DNA of 64,000 bases from Saccharopolyspora phatthalungensis (GCF_014203395.1 NZ_JACHIW010000001.1:3889501-3953500); one strand, 5' to 3'; positions 25,405 through 35,614 are shown, counted from the stretch's first letter. The notes: a model not told the origin generated them from the letters alone. Made by a program: numbers and translations.

Positions 25405-25677
25405 CCGCGTTCATTCCAGGCGACATAAGGAAACTGCGGTCGACATTCCGACTTTCGGCCTGTGACGCTCACACCTCTGTTAAGTCAGACCGCAGCCGGT
25501 GTCGAGCCAGGCCACACACCACCGGCGAGCCAGCCCATCCGAGCGGCAGTAACCTCACGAGCGAGCCCAACCCCACACCTCCGGCAGACTACGGGCCCGT
25601 GATCATCCAACCTGTCCAACCGGTAGCTACATACAAGTCGGAACCTCAGTGTGGGGTGCCCCGCACGCCGAAAGGGA

Positions 25678-28600
25678 TCACGCATCGGTGCGGTCCAGGG
25701 CGGTGCCGTCCCAGGTGGTGTGGGTGCAGGCGATGCCGTGGCCGCTGCGGGGGCGGAGCACGTCGTAGATGTGCATCTTCGGGATCTTCGGGGACACCCC
25801 CCAGCCGCTGGGCCAGGTGATCAGCCAGTCCATGTCCAGGTCCACCAGCAGGCCGAGCATCCGCGCGATGGTCGGATCGTCCAGCCGCTCGAACGCCTCG
25901 TCCAGCAGCACCAACCGCAACGGCCCGCGTCCGTCCGACGACACGCTGACCGCGTCGTAGAACGCCGCCGCCGCGGCGAAAAGCGTCACGTAGGAGATCA
26001 GCCGCGTCTCGCCGGAGGACAGCTGCCGCAGCCGCCGGACGCGCGGCTTGCCGTCCGGCCCGGTGTCGCGGACGCGCACGGTAAACGCGAACCACGACCG
26101 GTAGTCCAGCGCGCGCGCCAGGATTTCCGCGTAGCCGCCCGAGGTGCTGTCCCGTTCGGACTCGATGAGATCGGTGAACACCCGGCGCAGCAGCGCGTCC
26201 TCGTCGTCGCTGCGGTTGGCGAACGGGGTGCGGACCAGTTCGATGGCCTGCTTGATGTCGTCGCCCAGCGCCGCCGACGGCTGCCATTCGAGCTGGACGT
26301 GCACGCCCTGGCTGGAGCGGGCGCCGTCGAGCACCTCGTTCATCCGCCGGCACAGGTCCTCGGCGATGCCGACCTGCCCGCGCAACCGCTCGGCGAGATC
26401 GCGGATCAGGTAGTCGGCGAAGATCGACTGGTAGCGCTCGTTGAGGTAGCCGCGCTGCTCGGCGAGCCGGTCGCCGACCCGGCGTGCGGCGTCGGCGACC
26501 GGCTGCGGGCCTTCCTCGCCGGTGACGGTCACGGTCAGCAGGCCGTGCTGGTCGGCGGCCGTGATGTCGTAGTTGCCGCTCATCGAGTGCTGCAAGGTTT
26601 GCAGCCGGTTGAGCACCGTGGTCTCGGACGAGCCCCGCCGGTCCGACTCGGCCAGCAGGCCCGCGGCCTCGTCCAGATCCTCTGGTGCTGTCTCGGAGAC
26701 ACCGGCCGCCGACCACAGGCCCGGAATGCGCAGCACCTGCCGGAACGTGTCGGTTGCCGATGTCGCGTCGTGGTCCCGACCCGCGAGCTGGGACTGCTTG
26801 TGCTCCAGCTGCGTTTCCAACCGCGCCGCGGACTCGCGCAGCGAGCTGGTCTTCTCCCGAGCTTGCGGCAGCTGCTCGCGAAGCTCGGCTCGCTCGCGCT
26901 CAAGCGCGCTGACCTTGTCGGCGATCTGCTGCGCCTCGCCGCCGACGGCGGCGGTGAGCTCGGTGAGCCCGGTGGCCTGCTCCGCGTATTCGGCGCAGCG
27001 CCGTTCGGCCTGCGACTCGGCCTCCATCCGGTCGGCCACCGCCGCGTCGTGGTGCAGCGAGAGGTCCCGCAGGTCGGTGAGGGTCGGCAGGCAGCGCGAC
27101 TCGATCGCCTCGTGCAGCGCGTCGATCCCGGAGCGGGCTTCGACGGCCGCCCGGTGGGCGGTGTCGAGCGCGTGCGTTTCGGCGGGCAGGTCGGCTTCGC
27201 CGGCGGAGCGTACCAGCTCGGCCCGCGCCGCCTGCCAGCGCCGATCAGCGCTTTCGTGCTGCTCGCGCAGCTGCACGACCTTCTGCTCGGCGTCCGCCGC
27301 GGCCTCGATCGCCGTGGTCAGCTTGGCATGCGCGGTCAGCAAATCGCTGTCGTCCGGATACGACTCCAGGTGCTGCTCCAGCGCCGCCGCGTGCTCGCTG
27401 GCTTCGCGGTGCCGCCGCTCGGCTTCGCCGATCTCCGTGCGCAGCCGCGCCAGATCCTCTTCCAGCTCCGCCATGCGCCGGGCTCGGGCCGCCTCCCGGG
27501 CCCCCGCGCCGACGTATTCCGCCGTGTCTTTGCGCCACGAGCCGGAGAGCACCCCGGCCCGCCAGGCGCCGGTGACCGACACCGAAAGCCCGGTGCCGCC
27601 GTCGATAGACACCGCGGACAGCAAGGCGTCGACCTGCTCCGGTGGCACCGGGCAGTCCGCCTCCGCGGCGGGGGAGAGCAGTTCGGCCAGCGTGCCGCCC
27701 GAGCCGGGTTCGGACGGCACGGCGAGCAGGTCGGCGAGGTCGGGCATCGCACCGTCGGCGGTGACCCAGGCGTTGAGCAGGCCGCTGGATTGCAGCGCCG
27801 CTTCCAGCCCTGCCCGGTCGGATTCGCCCAGCGACGGCCGGAAGTCCACCAGCTCGTAGAAGGCCCGGCCCTGGGCGGCGTCCCGTTCGGCCCCGGCCCA
27901 GGTGGGTCGGCTCGGCGTCGGCTCGTACCCGGCCCGGAGTTCGGCGAGTTCCTGTTCGCGGGCACCGGAATTCGCACGCAGTTCGGCGATCTCCTGTTCG
28001 GCTTCGGAGACCTGTCGGCGCGCTTCGTGCAGCTGGGGCTTGGCCCAGCGGCGCGCTTGCTCGCGGGCCTGCCGGGTCGCCGTGCGGTTCTCGGCGAGAT
28101 CCTCCGCGAGCGGCGGTTCCGGCAGCTGATCGTCTACCGCGCAAGGCCACTCGGTGACCCACTTCTGCGCGCGCTCCACCCACCCCGCGGCGGCGTCGCC
28201 GAGTTCCTGCTGCGCCTGGTTGCGCCGCCCGGCGGCCTCGGTCGCGGTCAGCTGCGCCTGTCGGGCCAGCCGCTGGAGTTCGACGACCTGGTCCTGCTCG
28301 GCATCCAGTTCCAGGGCCTGCTGGTGCAGTGCGAGCGTCAGCGCGGAACGCTGGCGCGCGACCGTTGACGCCTGCGCCGAAGTTCCCACGACAGCGCGGA
28401 ATTCCGCGGCGAGCACGTCGGTGTCCAGTTGCGGCGCGAGGTAGCGCTCCACGGCCAGGGGCTCGGCGTCCGGCTCCGGCGAAGTGCGCACCCGCGCCCG
28501 TTCGGTCTGCACCTCGGCGGCCGGAATCTCCGGCGGCTGCGGCACCAGCGACCCGTCCAATCCCGCAGCGGAAAGTTGCTGCGCCGCGCGGGCCGCGGCT

Positions 28601-29781
28601 TGCCCGGCCGCTACGGTGTCGCCGGTCAGCCGCCGCAGCATGCCGACCACCGACTCCGCCGAGCGGTGTTCCTGCGCGCGGTGCTTGCTCGCCATGTCGA
28701 GCGCGGAAACCGCTGCGGTGCGGGCGCTTTCCACCAGCCGTTCGCGGTCGCGCAGGTTCTGCAGCTCCGAATACGCGGGGTGGGAGCGCAACGCGTCGAT
28801 ACTGGATTCCAGTTCGCCTTCGCGCTGTTCGAGCTCGACGATCGTCTGCTGAGCGGCCTCGCGGTCCCGCTGCTTACCGGCCACCTGCTTCTCCAGGCCG
28901 GTCAGTTCCTTGCGCAGCGCCCGCAACTTCTCCTGCGCGGTACGCATCGCCTCGGCCCGGTCGCGCAGTGCGCCGAACGCGTAGCCGGAATAAGTGGACA
29001 GGAAGGCGGTGAGCGCCTTGTCCGCGCCGGTCAGCCGGACGATGTTCTCCCGGATCGACTCCAGGTCGTCGAACGACGTCGCCAGCCGTTCGATCAAGCT
29101 TGAGTCCAGCGGCGGCAGCGCGTCCGAGAGGATCTGCTCCAGCTGCCCCTCCAGGACCTTCAGGCCGACGTCGGGGTTGCGCAGCGTGCGCTGAAGATGC
29201 AGCAGGTCGCCGTAGCGCGCGGCGGGCACGCCGTACACCGAGGCGGCGACCTTCGCGCGGAAGGACTGGTCGTCGAGCACACAGTCGGCGCCGAGCAGTT
29301 CGCGCAGCTGCGCAGCGCCCAGCGGCACCCGGTCCGCGCCGACCAGGTACAGGTTGATGCCGACCCGGCGGCTGGTGATGAACCGCCACGAGTCGCTGAT
29401 CGACTGCGAGGTCTTGGATGCCTTCACGCCGAGGCCGCAGGTGAGGAATTCCTCGCCGCCGTCCGGGGTTTCGCGGTGCAGCTCGATCCAGGCGTAGCCG
29501 ATCCGGTTCGGCCCGCCGGGGTATTCGTCGAGCATCAGCCGGCGGATGCTGACCGTGTCGAAGCCCTTCGAGCCCAGCTGCCGCAGGTCGCCGTCCAGGC
29601 ACAGCGGCAGCAGCAGCTCCAGGGTCCGGGACTTGCCGGAACCGTTGGTGCCCTGGAAGATCGCCCGGCCGCCGCCCAGGTCGAAGGTGGTTTCGGCGTA
29701 CTGCCAGATGTTGACGATTCCGCCGCGGTGCAGCCGCCACCGGTTGGCAGCGGACACCGTATCCGTGCTGTCTGCGCTCAC
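25678..29781 (-). CDS. Wadjet type II JetC-like SMC/MukB-type ATPase (TIGR02680 family)
   Basis: A 1367-residue ATPase. Walker A QGTNGSGKS lies at about 43-51 behind NIWQYAETTFDLGGGRAIF. Long coiled-coil arms fill about 340-1050, interrupted by a globular hinge. The C-terminal head has the ABC signature LSSGETRL (about 1254-1261) and Walker B LRLVLLDEAFERLD (DE at about 1294-1295). This is the SMC-like motor of Wadjet, which extrudes circular plasmid DNA for cleavage. The GTG start at 29781 overlaps the jetB stop by 4 bp; a reading from 30105 would run through jetB and is rejected. The end, HTTWDGTALDRTDA, looks natural. Confidence 0.88.
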   Translation of the reverse strand: MSADSTDTVSAANRWRLHRGGIVNIWQYAETTFDLGGGRAIFQGTNGSGKSRTLELLLPLCLDGDLRQLGSKGFDTVSIRRLMLDEYPGGPNRIGYAWIELHRETPDGGEEFLTCGLGVKASKTSQSISDSWRFITSRRVGINLYLVGADRVPLGAAQLRELLGADCVLDDQSFRAKVAASVYGVPAARYGDLLHLQRTLRNPDVGLKVLEGQLEQILSDALPPLDSSLIERLATSFDDLESIRENIVRLTGADKALTAFLSTYSGYAFGALRDRAEAMRTAQEKLRALRKELTGLEKQVAGKQRDREAAQQTIVELEQREGELESSIDALRSHPAYSELQNLRDRERLVESARTAAVSALDMASKHRAQEHRSAESVVGMLRRLTGDTVAAGQAAARAAQQLSAAGLDGSLVPQPPEIPAAEVQTERARVRTSPEPDAEPLAVERYLAPQLDTDVLAAEFRAVVGTSAQASTVARQRSALTLALHQQALELDAEQDQVVELQRLARQAQLTATEAAGRRNQAQQELGDAAAGWVERAQKWVTEWPCAVDDQLPEPPLAEDLAENRTATRQAREQARRWAKPQLHEARRQVSEAEQEIAELRANSGAREQELAELRAGYEPTPSRPTWAGAERDAAQGRAFYELVDFRPSLGESDRAGLEAALQSSGLLNAWVTADGAMPDLADLLAVPSEPGSGGTLAELLSPAAEADCPVPPEQVDALLSAVSIDGGTGLSVSVTGAWRAGVLSGSWRKDTAEYVGAGAREAARARRMAELEEDLARLRTEIGEAERRHREASEHAAALEQHLESYPDDSDLLTAHAKLTTAIEAAADAEQKVVQLREQHESADRRWQAARAELVRSAGEADLPAETHALDTAHRAAVEARSGIDALHEAIESRCLPTLTDLRDLSLHHDAAVADRMEAESQAERRCAEYAEQATGLTELTAAVGGEAQQIADKVSALERERAELREQLPQAREKTSSLRESAARLETQLEHKQSQLAGRDHDATSATDTFRQVLRIPGLWSAAGVSETAPEDLDEAAGLLAESDRRGSSETTVLNRLQTLQHSMSGNYDITAADQHGLLTVTVTGEEGPQPVADAARRVGDRLAEQRGYLNERYQSIFADYLIRDLAERLRGQVGIAEDLCRRMNEVLDGARSSQGVHVQLEWQPSAALGDDIKQAIELVRTPFANRSDDEDALLRRVFTDLIESERDSTSGGYAEILARALDYRSWFAFTVRVRDTGPDGKPRVRRLRQLSSGETRLISYVTLFAAAAAFYDAVSVSSDGRGPLRLVLLDEAFERLDDPTIARMLGLLVDLDMDWLITWPSGWGVSPKIPKMHIYDVLRPRSGHGIACTHTTWDGTALDRTDA

Positions 29782-31013
29782 CGTTGACCGTCCCCCTTCT
29801 TCTCGTCGAGTACCGCCTTGTCGTCGAACACCGCCGTTTCGTCGAACAGCGACCAGCCCGGCGGCTCCGGGGCAGGGGGTTCGGGTTCCCGGCCGGGGGC
29901 CGGGGTGGCATCCGGCCGCGGCAGCCAGCGGTGCGCCGCCGGGCCGAGCAGCCAGTGACCGTCGCGGTCCTGGAGCAGCCCGAGGCGGCGCAGCAATGCG
30001 ACGACCGAGTGCACCAAGTCCTGGTGGTCCTCGGTGGCCTGCCGGGACCACGCGGCAGGATAGGAGTCGACCAGGTCTTGACACACGTTGGTCAGATCCT
30101 GCCACGTCACTGGGTGTTTGCCGGTGTCGTCAGGCTCCGCGCGGCCCAGCAGTTCCGGCAACGCCAACAGCGCGATGCGCGCGACCGTGCCGGGGCCGGG
30201 GAAGACCACGTCGGTGAGGTAGTCCTCCGGGTCACAGGCCACCACGCCTTCCGCGCGGCACTCGCTGACCAGCCCGAAGAACCGCTCCAGCAGGCGGGAT
30301 TCGTTGGTCAGGTGCTCGCGAAGCCAGTTCGCTTGCTCGGCTGGCAGGTCGTCGTAGAGCACGACCGTGTTCTCGACGAGCTGGCGCCGCACCGCATGCG
30401 CCAGGTTCCGGGGCCCGACGGCGGAGGCCAGCTCGACCAGCTGCTCGGGGCGGTCCGCCTCGGCCAGTGGTCCGGCGACGAGGTGCCCGAGCAGGTCGGT
30501 GTCGATGGTGATCAGGGCCTCGGCGGTGGACTCCGCGGTCACCGAGCCCTCGGTCTCGGTGATCACGCCGAGCGCCACCAGCTGCCGCAGCGCGGCCGTC
30601 AGCGCGCGTCGGTCCGCCGGGTCGTCGATCACCTGGATCTCGGCCTCCACCGCGGCGGCGCGGATATCGCTGACCAGCCGGGAGAGCAGCACTTGGCGGC
30701 CGATGCCGGTCAGCGCGGCCAGCGTCAGCGCCAGGTAGGCGTAGCCGCGCGGCGACAGCGACGCCTCCCCGCGGGTGGCGTCCTCGCCCGGTCCCGACTT
30801 GTAGAGCCGGGCGAACCGCCGCTCCACAACCAGGCGATAACCCAGCAGCGAGGAGAACATCTCCTGTAGCACCGTGCGCTGGCGGTAGATCATCGGCAGC
30901 AGGTCGCCGTCCGGCCCGCCGGAACGCAGCAGCGGACGGCGCAGCAGCACGCGCGCGCAGCGGACCACATTGGCCGCGTCGATATCGGGGAGCTCGTCGA
31001 AGGTCGCGATCAT
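29778..31013 (-). CDS. Wadjet type II JetB-like protein (DUF2398/TIGR02678 family)
   Basis: A 411-residue protein of the DUF2398 family, recognised by the N-terminal RCARVLLRRPLLRSGGPDGD, then FSSLLGYRLVVERRFARLYK and YAYLALTLAALTG. It corresponds to the KleisinA-binding KITE-like subunit of MukBEF-like complexes. A Pro/Glu-rich linker (about 368-385) precedes a charged C-terminal tail. It overlaps jetA (ATGA) and jetC (GTGA) by 4 bp each, so the three products are made together, as for subunits of one complex. Confidence 0.85.
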   Translation of the reverse strand: MIATFDELPDIDAANVVRCARVLLRRPLLRSGGPDGDLLPMIYRQRTVLQEMFSSLLGYRLVVERRFARLYKSGPGEDATRGEASLSPRGYAYLALTLAALTGIGRQVLLSRLVSDIRAAAVEAEIQVIDDPADRRALTAALRQLVALGVITETEGSVTAESTAEALITIDTDLLGHLVAGPLAEADRPEQLVELASAVGPRNLAHAVRRQLVENTVVLYDDLPAEQANWLREHLTNESRLLERFFGLVSECRAEGVVACDPEDYLTDVVFPGPGTVARIALLALPELLGRAEPDDTGKHPVTWQDLTNVCQDLVDSYPAAWSRQATEDHQDLVHSVVALLRRLGLLQDRDGHWLLGPAAHRWLPRPDATPAPGREPEPPAPEPPGWSLFDETAVFDDKAVLDEKKGDGQR

Positions 31014-32662
31014 CGGGCGGCCCCCCGGACCGGCTCCGGGGCCTCGGGGACGGCGCCGTCGCCGACGACTTCGAGCACCGTGTCCCGCAGGGTCAAAGTC
31101 CCCGCGGTGCTGGTGATCCGGGTTTCCCGCCCCGCTTCGGGGCGAACCGTGACCCGCAGCCGGTGCACCGGGTCCAGCGCCGTGCCGGGGTCTTCAGCGC
31201 CTTCGCGCTGCGCCATCGCGAGGGTCAGCAGCTCGCACAGCACTCCGAGCGCGTCGTTGGACAGCCGCCGCTCGGCCAGCTGCGAACTCGCCGCGGCCAG
31301 CTCGGCGACCGCGGCAGTGCGCCGCTCGTCGGCCTGACGCGCCTGGGCCAGCAGCGTTTCCTCGGTCATCGGGTCGTCCAGCACCCGCGAGGTCCGACCG
31401 CGCGCCCCGCGATCGCCCCGGCTGCGCACGCTCACCGTCACATCGAGCACCGGGCCGTCGCGCCACGGCACCTTGTCGTTGTCGCTGTCGTAATCCGGCG
31501 CGGGCAGCAGGTGCCGCGCCGAGTGCAGGCCGAACGCGGCCGCATAGACCTGGTGGGCGGTGTTTTCCTCGGCGCCGTCGAACCACTTCGCCAGCTTCAG
31601 CAGCTCGCCCCGCCGACCCGGCACCAGCCCGCCACCGGAGGTGGCGCGCTTGACGCTGGCCAGCAGCGAGCCGATCGCTCGGGCGGTGGCCTCGCGCAGC
31701 GCGGCGACCTGGCTCGGCCGGCCCGGCGAATCGACGAACCAGTCGGTCAGCTCCTGCCAGTCCGCGGCGGTGCGGCCTCGCGCCCGCTCCACATCGGTGC
31801 CCAGCTGGTCGGCCGGACCGAGCAGCCGGAGCAGTTCGCCGCGCACCCCGGCGAGCCCGGCCAGCGAACCGGCGATCGTCTCGGTGTGCCGCAGCACGTC
31901 CTCGACGACCATCTGGATGTACTCCACCAGCAGGTTCCGGAATCCGGAGATCTCGTCGGGGGCCAGCTGGTGCCGGGTCACCACCTGTCCCAGGTAGGCG
32001 TAGAAGTCGCGGACCGTGGCGGCGAGTTCGGCGTGCTGTAGGAACACCGTGGTGACCTGCTCGGCGAGCCGTTCCCTGGCCCGCTGCGTGGATTTCGCCT
32101 TCGGATCGCGGCGCTCGGTGGTCAACGCCTCCGACAGCGCCGCGCCGATCCCGGACAGCCCGCGGTCGATGGCGGGCAGCAGTTCGCGCGACACCTCCCG
32201 GGCGCCTTCGGGAACCCGCAGCAGCGCGTCGACGTCTCGCTGCACCCGAACCGCGAGCTTGCTGACCTGGTAGCGCACGCTGCCGTGCTGGAACTCGGCG
32301 ATGCTCGACGCGATCGTCTCGCGCCGGCCCACCACCAGATTTCCCCATTTGACCAGCTGCTTGAGCCGGTCGATGACGGTGTCCACATCGGACTCTCCGG
32401 GGGCCACCCGGCCCTCGCGCTCGGCCGCGGCCAGCGCCGCGCCGACCTCTCCGGCGGAGAGGTCGGCCAGCAAGGTTGACGTGAACAGCCGCATGATCGC
32501 CAGGTAGGTGCGGTGCTCGGGCGCCTGCAAGTAGGCGAAGAGCTGCAGGCGCTGCCCGCCGTCGCGGGTCTGCTCGGGAGCCTGAGTGGTCGGCGCGTCC
32601 GTCGCGGTGGTTCCCGCGACGCCCGCGCGCAGCACGTCGGCATCGTGGTCCGGGGCCGTCAC
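31010..32662 (-). CDS. Wadjet type II JetA-like protein (DUF2397/TIGR02677 family)
   Basis: A 550-residue protein of the DUF2397 family, equivalent to the MukF-like kleisin subunit. The opening RLQLFAYLQAPEHRTYLAIM is typical, followed by VIDRLKQLVKWGNLVVGRR (a winged-helix segment) and central helices that bind the JetB/JetC subunits. The GTG at 32662 is the best start by frame and content, though its ribosome-binding site is weak; an upstream ATG would add an atypical leader. It is the first gene of jetA-jetB-jetC and divergent from cobD. The system's fourth component, the Toprim-like nuclease JetD, is not found downstream. Confidence 0.85.
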   Translation of the reverse strand: MTAPDHDADVLRAGVAGTTATDAPTTQAPEQTRDGGQRLQLFAYLQAPEHRTYLAIMRLFTSTLLADLSAGEVGAALAAAEREGRVAPGESDVDTVIDRLKQLVKWGNLVVGRRETIASSIAEFQHGSVRYQVSKLAVRVQRDVDALLRVPEGAREVSRELLPAIDRGLSGIGAALSEALTTERRDPKAKSTQRARERLAEQVTTVFLQHAELAATVRDFYAYLGQVVTRHQLAPDEISGFRNLLVEYIQMVVEDVLRHTETIAGSLAGLAGVRGELLRLLGPADQLGTDVERARGRTAADWQELTDWFVDSPGRPSQVAALREATARAIGSLLASVKRATSGGGLVPGRRGELLKLAKWFDGAEENTAHQVYAAAFGLHSARHLLPAPDYDSDNDKVPWRDGPVLDVTVSVRSRGDRGARGRTSRVLDDPMTEETLLAQARQADERRTAAVAELAAASSQLAERRLSNDALGVLCELLTLAMAQREGAEDPGTALDPVHRLRVTVRPEAGRETRITSTAGTLTLRDTVLEVVGDGAVPEAPEPVRGAAR

Positions 32663-32931
32663 GGTCCGCCACGATATCCGGTCGTGGTGACACGGCCGGT
32701 CACCTGGCATGCGGTCACCGGCCCCACCGGCCCCAGAGGTAGCGTTCCGGACAGCTTTGCGAGGTGTGGGGCACGCGACCGGGTCACCCGCAATGCCGGA
32801 ACTCGGGACGCATCCGGGGCCGCGAGCCAGGGCGAACGCCCATCTGGCCGAGGTGGCGACCATGGATTCCAGGCATTCGCGGACTCGGCGCGCGCGCCCC
32901 GCACCCAGGTCGATTGGGAGGAACGGCACCG

Positions 32932-33888
32932 GTGAGCGCGGGACGGGCGGTCGGACTGCTACTCGGAGTGGCCGCGGACGCGGCGATCGGCGACCCGAAG
33001 CGCGGGCATCCGGTCGCGATCTTCGGCAAGGCCGCGCAGGCCGCCGAACGGGCGCTGCACCGGGACCAGCGACTCGCCGGCGTCGCTTACACCGGCCTGC
33101 TGGTCGGCGGCACGGTCGGGCTCGGGGTGCTCGCCCAGCGGTTATCGCGGCACAGCCCGGTGCTGGAGGCCGCTGCCACCGGGCTGGCCACCTGGGCGGT
33201 GCTGGGCGGTTCGTCGTTGGCGGACGAGGGCACCGCGATGGCCCGGATGCTCGACGCCGGGGAGATCGACGCGGCGCGGGCGCGGCTAAGCAACCTGTGC
33301 GGACGGGACTCGGCGGTGCTGAACGGGCAGGGCTTGGCCCGGGCCACCGTCGAATCGCTCGCCGAGAACACTTCGGATGCGGTGGTCGCGCCGCTGGTGT
33401 GGGGGGCGGTCGCCGGTATCCCGGGCCTGATCGGCTATCGCGCGGCCAACACCCTCGACGCCATGGTCGGCCACCGCTCGCCGCGCTACCGCAATTTCGG
33501 CTGGGCCTCGGCGCGTCTGGACGACGCGCTGAACCTCGTGCCGTCCCGGATCGCGGCGATGCTGACTTCGGCGTGCGCGCCGGTGGTCGGCGGTTCGGCC
33601 GGCGGCGCGTGGCGCACCTGGCGGCGGGACGCCTCGGCGCACCCGAGCCCGAACGCCGGACAGATCGAGGCGGCCTTCGCCGGGGCCCTGCAGATCCGGC
33701 TGGGTGGCCGGACGGTGTACGGCCACGTGGTGGAGCAGCGCCCGGTGCTCGGCGAGGGCCGCACGGCGGACGCTGGCGACGTCACCCGCGGCGTCGAACT
33801 TTCGCGAGTGATCGGCGCGGTCACGGGCGTCCTGATGGCGGGCTTCGCCCTGGCCCGCGGCCTCCGCCGCGAACGCCGCACCCGCTGA
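32932..33888 (+). CDS. cobD: Adenosylcobinamide-phosphate synthase (CobD/CbiB)
   Basis: A 318-residue membrane enzyme that attaches the aminopropanol (or its phosphate) side chain to adenosylcobyric acid in cobalamin synthesis. The signature LLLGVAADAAIGDPKRGHPV lies at residues 8-27, followed by ATVESLAENTSDAVVAPLVW and YRAANTLDAMVGHRSPRYRN, both strongly conserved. Four to five hydrophobic helices are present. The GTG at 32932 follows GGGAGG. It has the same gene neighbours as mycobacterial cobD (SURF1, ptpA, cobC), separated here by the HNH gene and the repeat spacer. Confidence 0.92.
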   Translation: MSAGRAVGLLLGVAADAAIGDPKRGHPVAIFGKAAQAAERALHRDQRLAGVAYTGLLVGGTVGLGVLAQRLSRHSPVLEAAATGLATWAVLGGSSLADEGTAMARMLDAGEIDAARARLSNLCGRDSAVLNGQGLARATVESLAENTSDAVVAPLVWGAVAGIPGLIGYRAANTLDAMVGHRSPRYRNFGWASARLDDALNLVPSRIAAMLTSACAPVVGGSAGGAWRTWRRDASAHPSPNAGQIEAAFAGALQIRLGGRTVYGHVVEQRPVLGEGRTADAGDVTRGVELSRVIGAVTGVLMAGFALARGLRRERRTR

Positions 33889-33979
33889 CACCCTGCCGCC
33901 ACGACCACACCGCGACCCGGCAGCCGCAAATTGCCTCCGCTGGCTGACACACCGGGACGAAAACCGCCCACGGCACCGG

Positions 33980-35362
33980 TCAGCTGACCGCCGCATCGGG
34001 ACGCGAGCAGCGCGATTCGCCCGCCGGGTCCCGCTGGGAGGGGATGAGGTCCCGGAGGTATTCGCGATGCTGGGCGGGCAGCGCCTTGCCGCCTGGTCGC
34101 GGTCTTCGGTCGATGTCGACTGTGGACGGTGGGATGAAGACGGGTCTGCCCTCGCGCATCTGGATCTCCCACCGCTGACTGTGCACGGTCCGGTGGTGGG
34201 AGCCGCACAGCATTGTCATGTTGGCCAGTTCGGTGGGGCCACCATCGATCCAGCTCACGACGTGGTGCGCGTCGGGGGTCCCCGGCGGCCGGTCGCAGGT
34301 GGGGAAGGAACAGCTGCCGTCTCGCTGGAGCAGCGCGGCGCGCAGGTGCGCGGGTGCGGTTCGCCTGGCCCGGCCGACCTCCAGGGGCAGGCCAGCTCCG
34401 TCGAGAACCATGGGCAGTACTTCGCTGTCGCAGGCGATGCGCCGCGCGTTCTCGGCGGTGATGGCACGCCCGGTGTTCAGCGTGCCGGGCATACCCTGCT
34501 CATCGGGGAAACCCAGCCCGCGCTTGAGGTCTTCGAAGTCGATGCTGATCGTCAGGTGCGGCCGTTGCCCACCGGCACGCGGCACCCCATCGGAATCGAT
34601 AGCCAGATCGAGCAACGCGGCGAAGCCGTCGGCATTGCGCTGCCCGGCACTGCGAGGGTCCTTCTCCCCGCCGGTTTCCGGGCACGGGGCGGCCAGCGGC
34701 TCGATGAGCGCAACGAATTTGGCCCCGGTCTCGCGGTCCAGCCGGGCCTTGATGACCATCATCCCGTCCCGAGCGGTCCCGTAATGCAGCTCCCGAGCCT
34801 CGTGCTGGTCGGCTTCGTCCTGGTAGGCCCCGTCCTGGTCGAGCAGATACCTGATCCGTTCGGCGATTTTCTCCAGCTCACGCGGCGGCATCTGGCGGGC
34901 GTAGCCGACCAGGGTCGCCTCGACCTCCCCCACCCGGTGACAACGGGCGTACTCCGGCAGCCGGCGAATGCCCGCCACGATCACCCGCGCATGCTCAACA
35001 CTGATCGCGCCTTGCGACAAGGCGGCAGCGGTCTGGGGAAGCTCGGCGGGCATCGTCTCGCCATACAACGAAGCCCGGTCCTCGACGTTGCGGGCGACCG
35101 TCACCCGAGTCTTGGCGTCTCTCTGGTCGATGTTGAGCAGCTCCCGCAACCACACCTGCATCGACCTCGCACCACGCTCGGCATGCAGCCCCCGCCGGTC
35201 GGCCTCGGCGATAACCTGCAACTGCTCCATCATCACCACCCGCATGGCCTGCTCACAGCGCTGGATCCGGGCGATGAGCTCGGCATCCGAGCACGACACC
35301 ACAGACGAGGGTGAAGACATCATCTCCACGTTCGCGTCCCGGGTGTCCGTCAACGGTGCCAT
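33980..35362 (-). CDS. HNH endonuclease with DUF222 (13E12-repeat type)
   Basis: A 460-residue protein. The long helical DUF222 region (about 20-330) is followed by a C-terminal HNH nuclease: CSFPTCDRPPGTPDAHHVVS and WIDGGPTELANMTMLCGSHH, which carry the zinc-binding Cys and the catalytic His/Asn/His. This family is numerous in Mycobacterium and other actinobacteria (the 13E12 repeat family), with unclear function, possibly DNA repair or selfish. The ATG at 35362 is behind GGGAG about 9 bases upstream. It is inserted between cobD and SURF1, whose mycobacterial counterparts are near one another, so this segment may be an insertion. Confidence 0.85.
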   Translation of the reverse strand: MAPLTDTRDANVEMMSSPSSVVSCSDAELIARIQRCEQAMRVVMMEQLQVIAEADRRGLHAERGARSMQVWLRELLNIDQRDAKTRVTVARNVEDRASLYGETMPAELPQTAAALSQGAISVEHARVIVAGIRRLPEYARCHRVGEVEATLVGYARQMPPRELEKIAERIRYLLDQDGAYQDEADQHEARELHYGTARDGMMVIKARLDRETGAKFVALIEPLAAPCPETGGEKDPRSAGQRNADGFAALLDLAIDSDGVPRAGGQRPHLTISIDFEDLKRGLGFPDEQGMPGTLNTGRAITAENARRIACDSEVLPMVLDGAGLPLEVGRARRTAPAHLRAALLQRDGSCSFPTCDRPPGTPDAHHVVSWIDGGPTELANMTMLCGSHHRTVHSQRWEIQMREGRPVFIPPSTVDIDRRPRPGGKALPAQHREYLRDLIPSQRDPAGESRCSRPDAAVS

Positions 35363-35614
35363 GCCTCCATTCTCCCAGATTCGAACACCCATTCGCACGC
35401 ATTTCAGCATCGCTTGATCAGGTGAAAACCCCCACCAAAACCCCGAAAACCCGCACCCAGCAACAAAAACCCTCCACGACACGCCGAAGGCGCCCGCCAG
35501 CACGACCGATCAAAGCCTTACGGAACAACCCCAAGCCGACCGGCACCAGTCCCAGCCACGGCCGAATCCGCCAACCCGGCAACGTAACCTGCCGGTTGCG
35601 CCAGCCCAGTCCGG

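Noticed and set aside
25065..25677. Possible jetD remnant downstream of jetC
   Set aside because: Translations in all frames show only IS110 transposase pieces and no Toprim or DUF2399-like segment.
25651..28368. Long plus-strand open frame (905 codons) opposite jetC
   Set aside because: It is an antisense frame of a GC-rich gene; its low-complexity Arg/Gly-rich translation resembles no family, and the minus strand encodes the clear ATPase.
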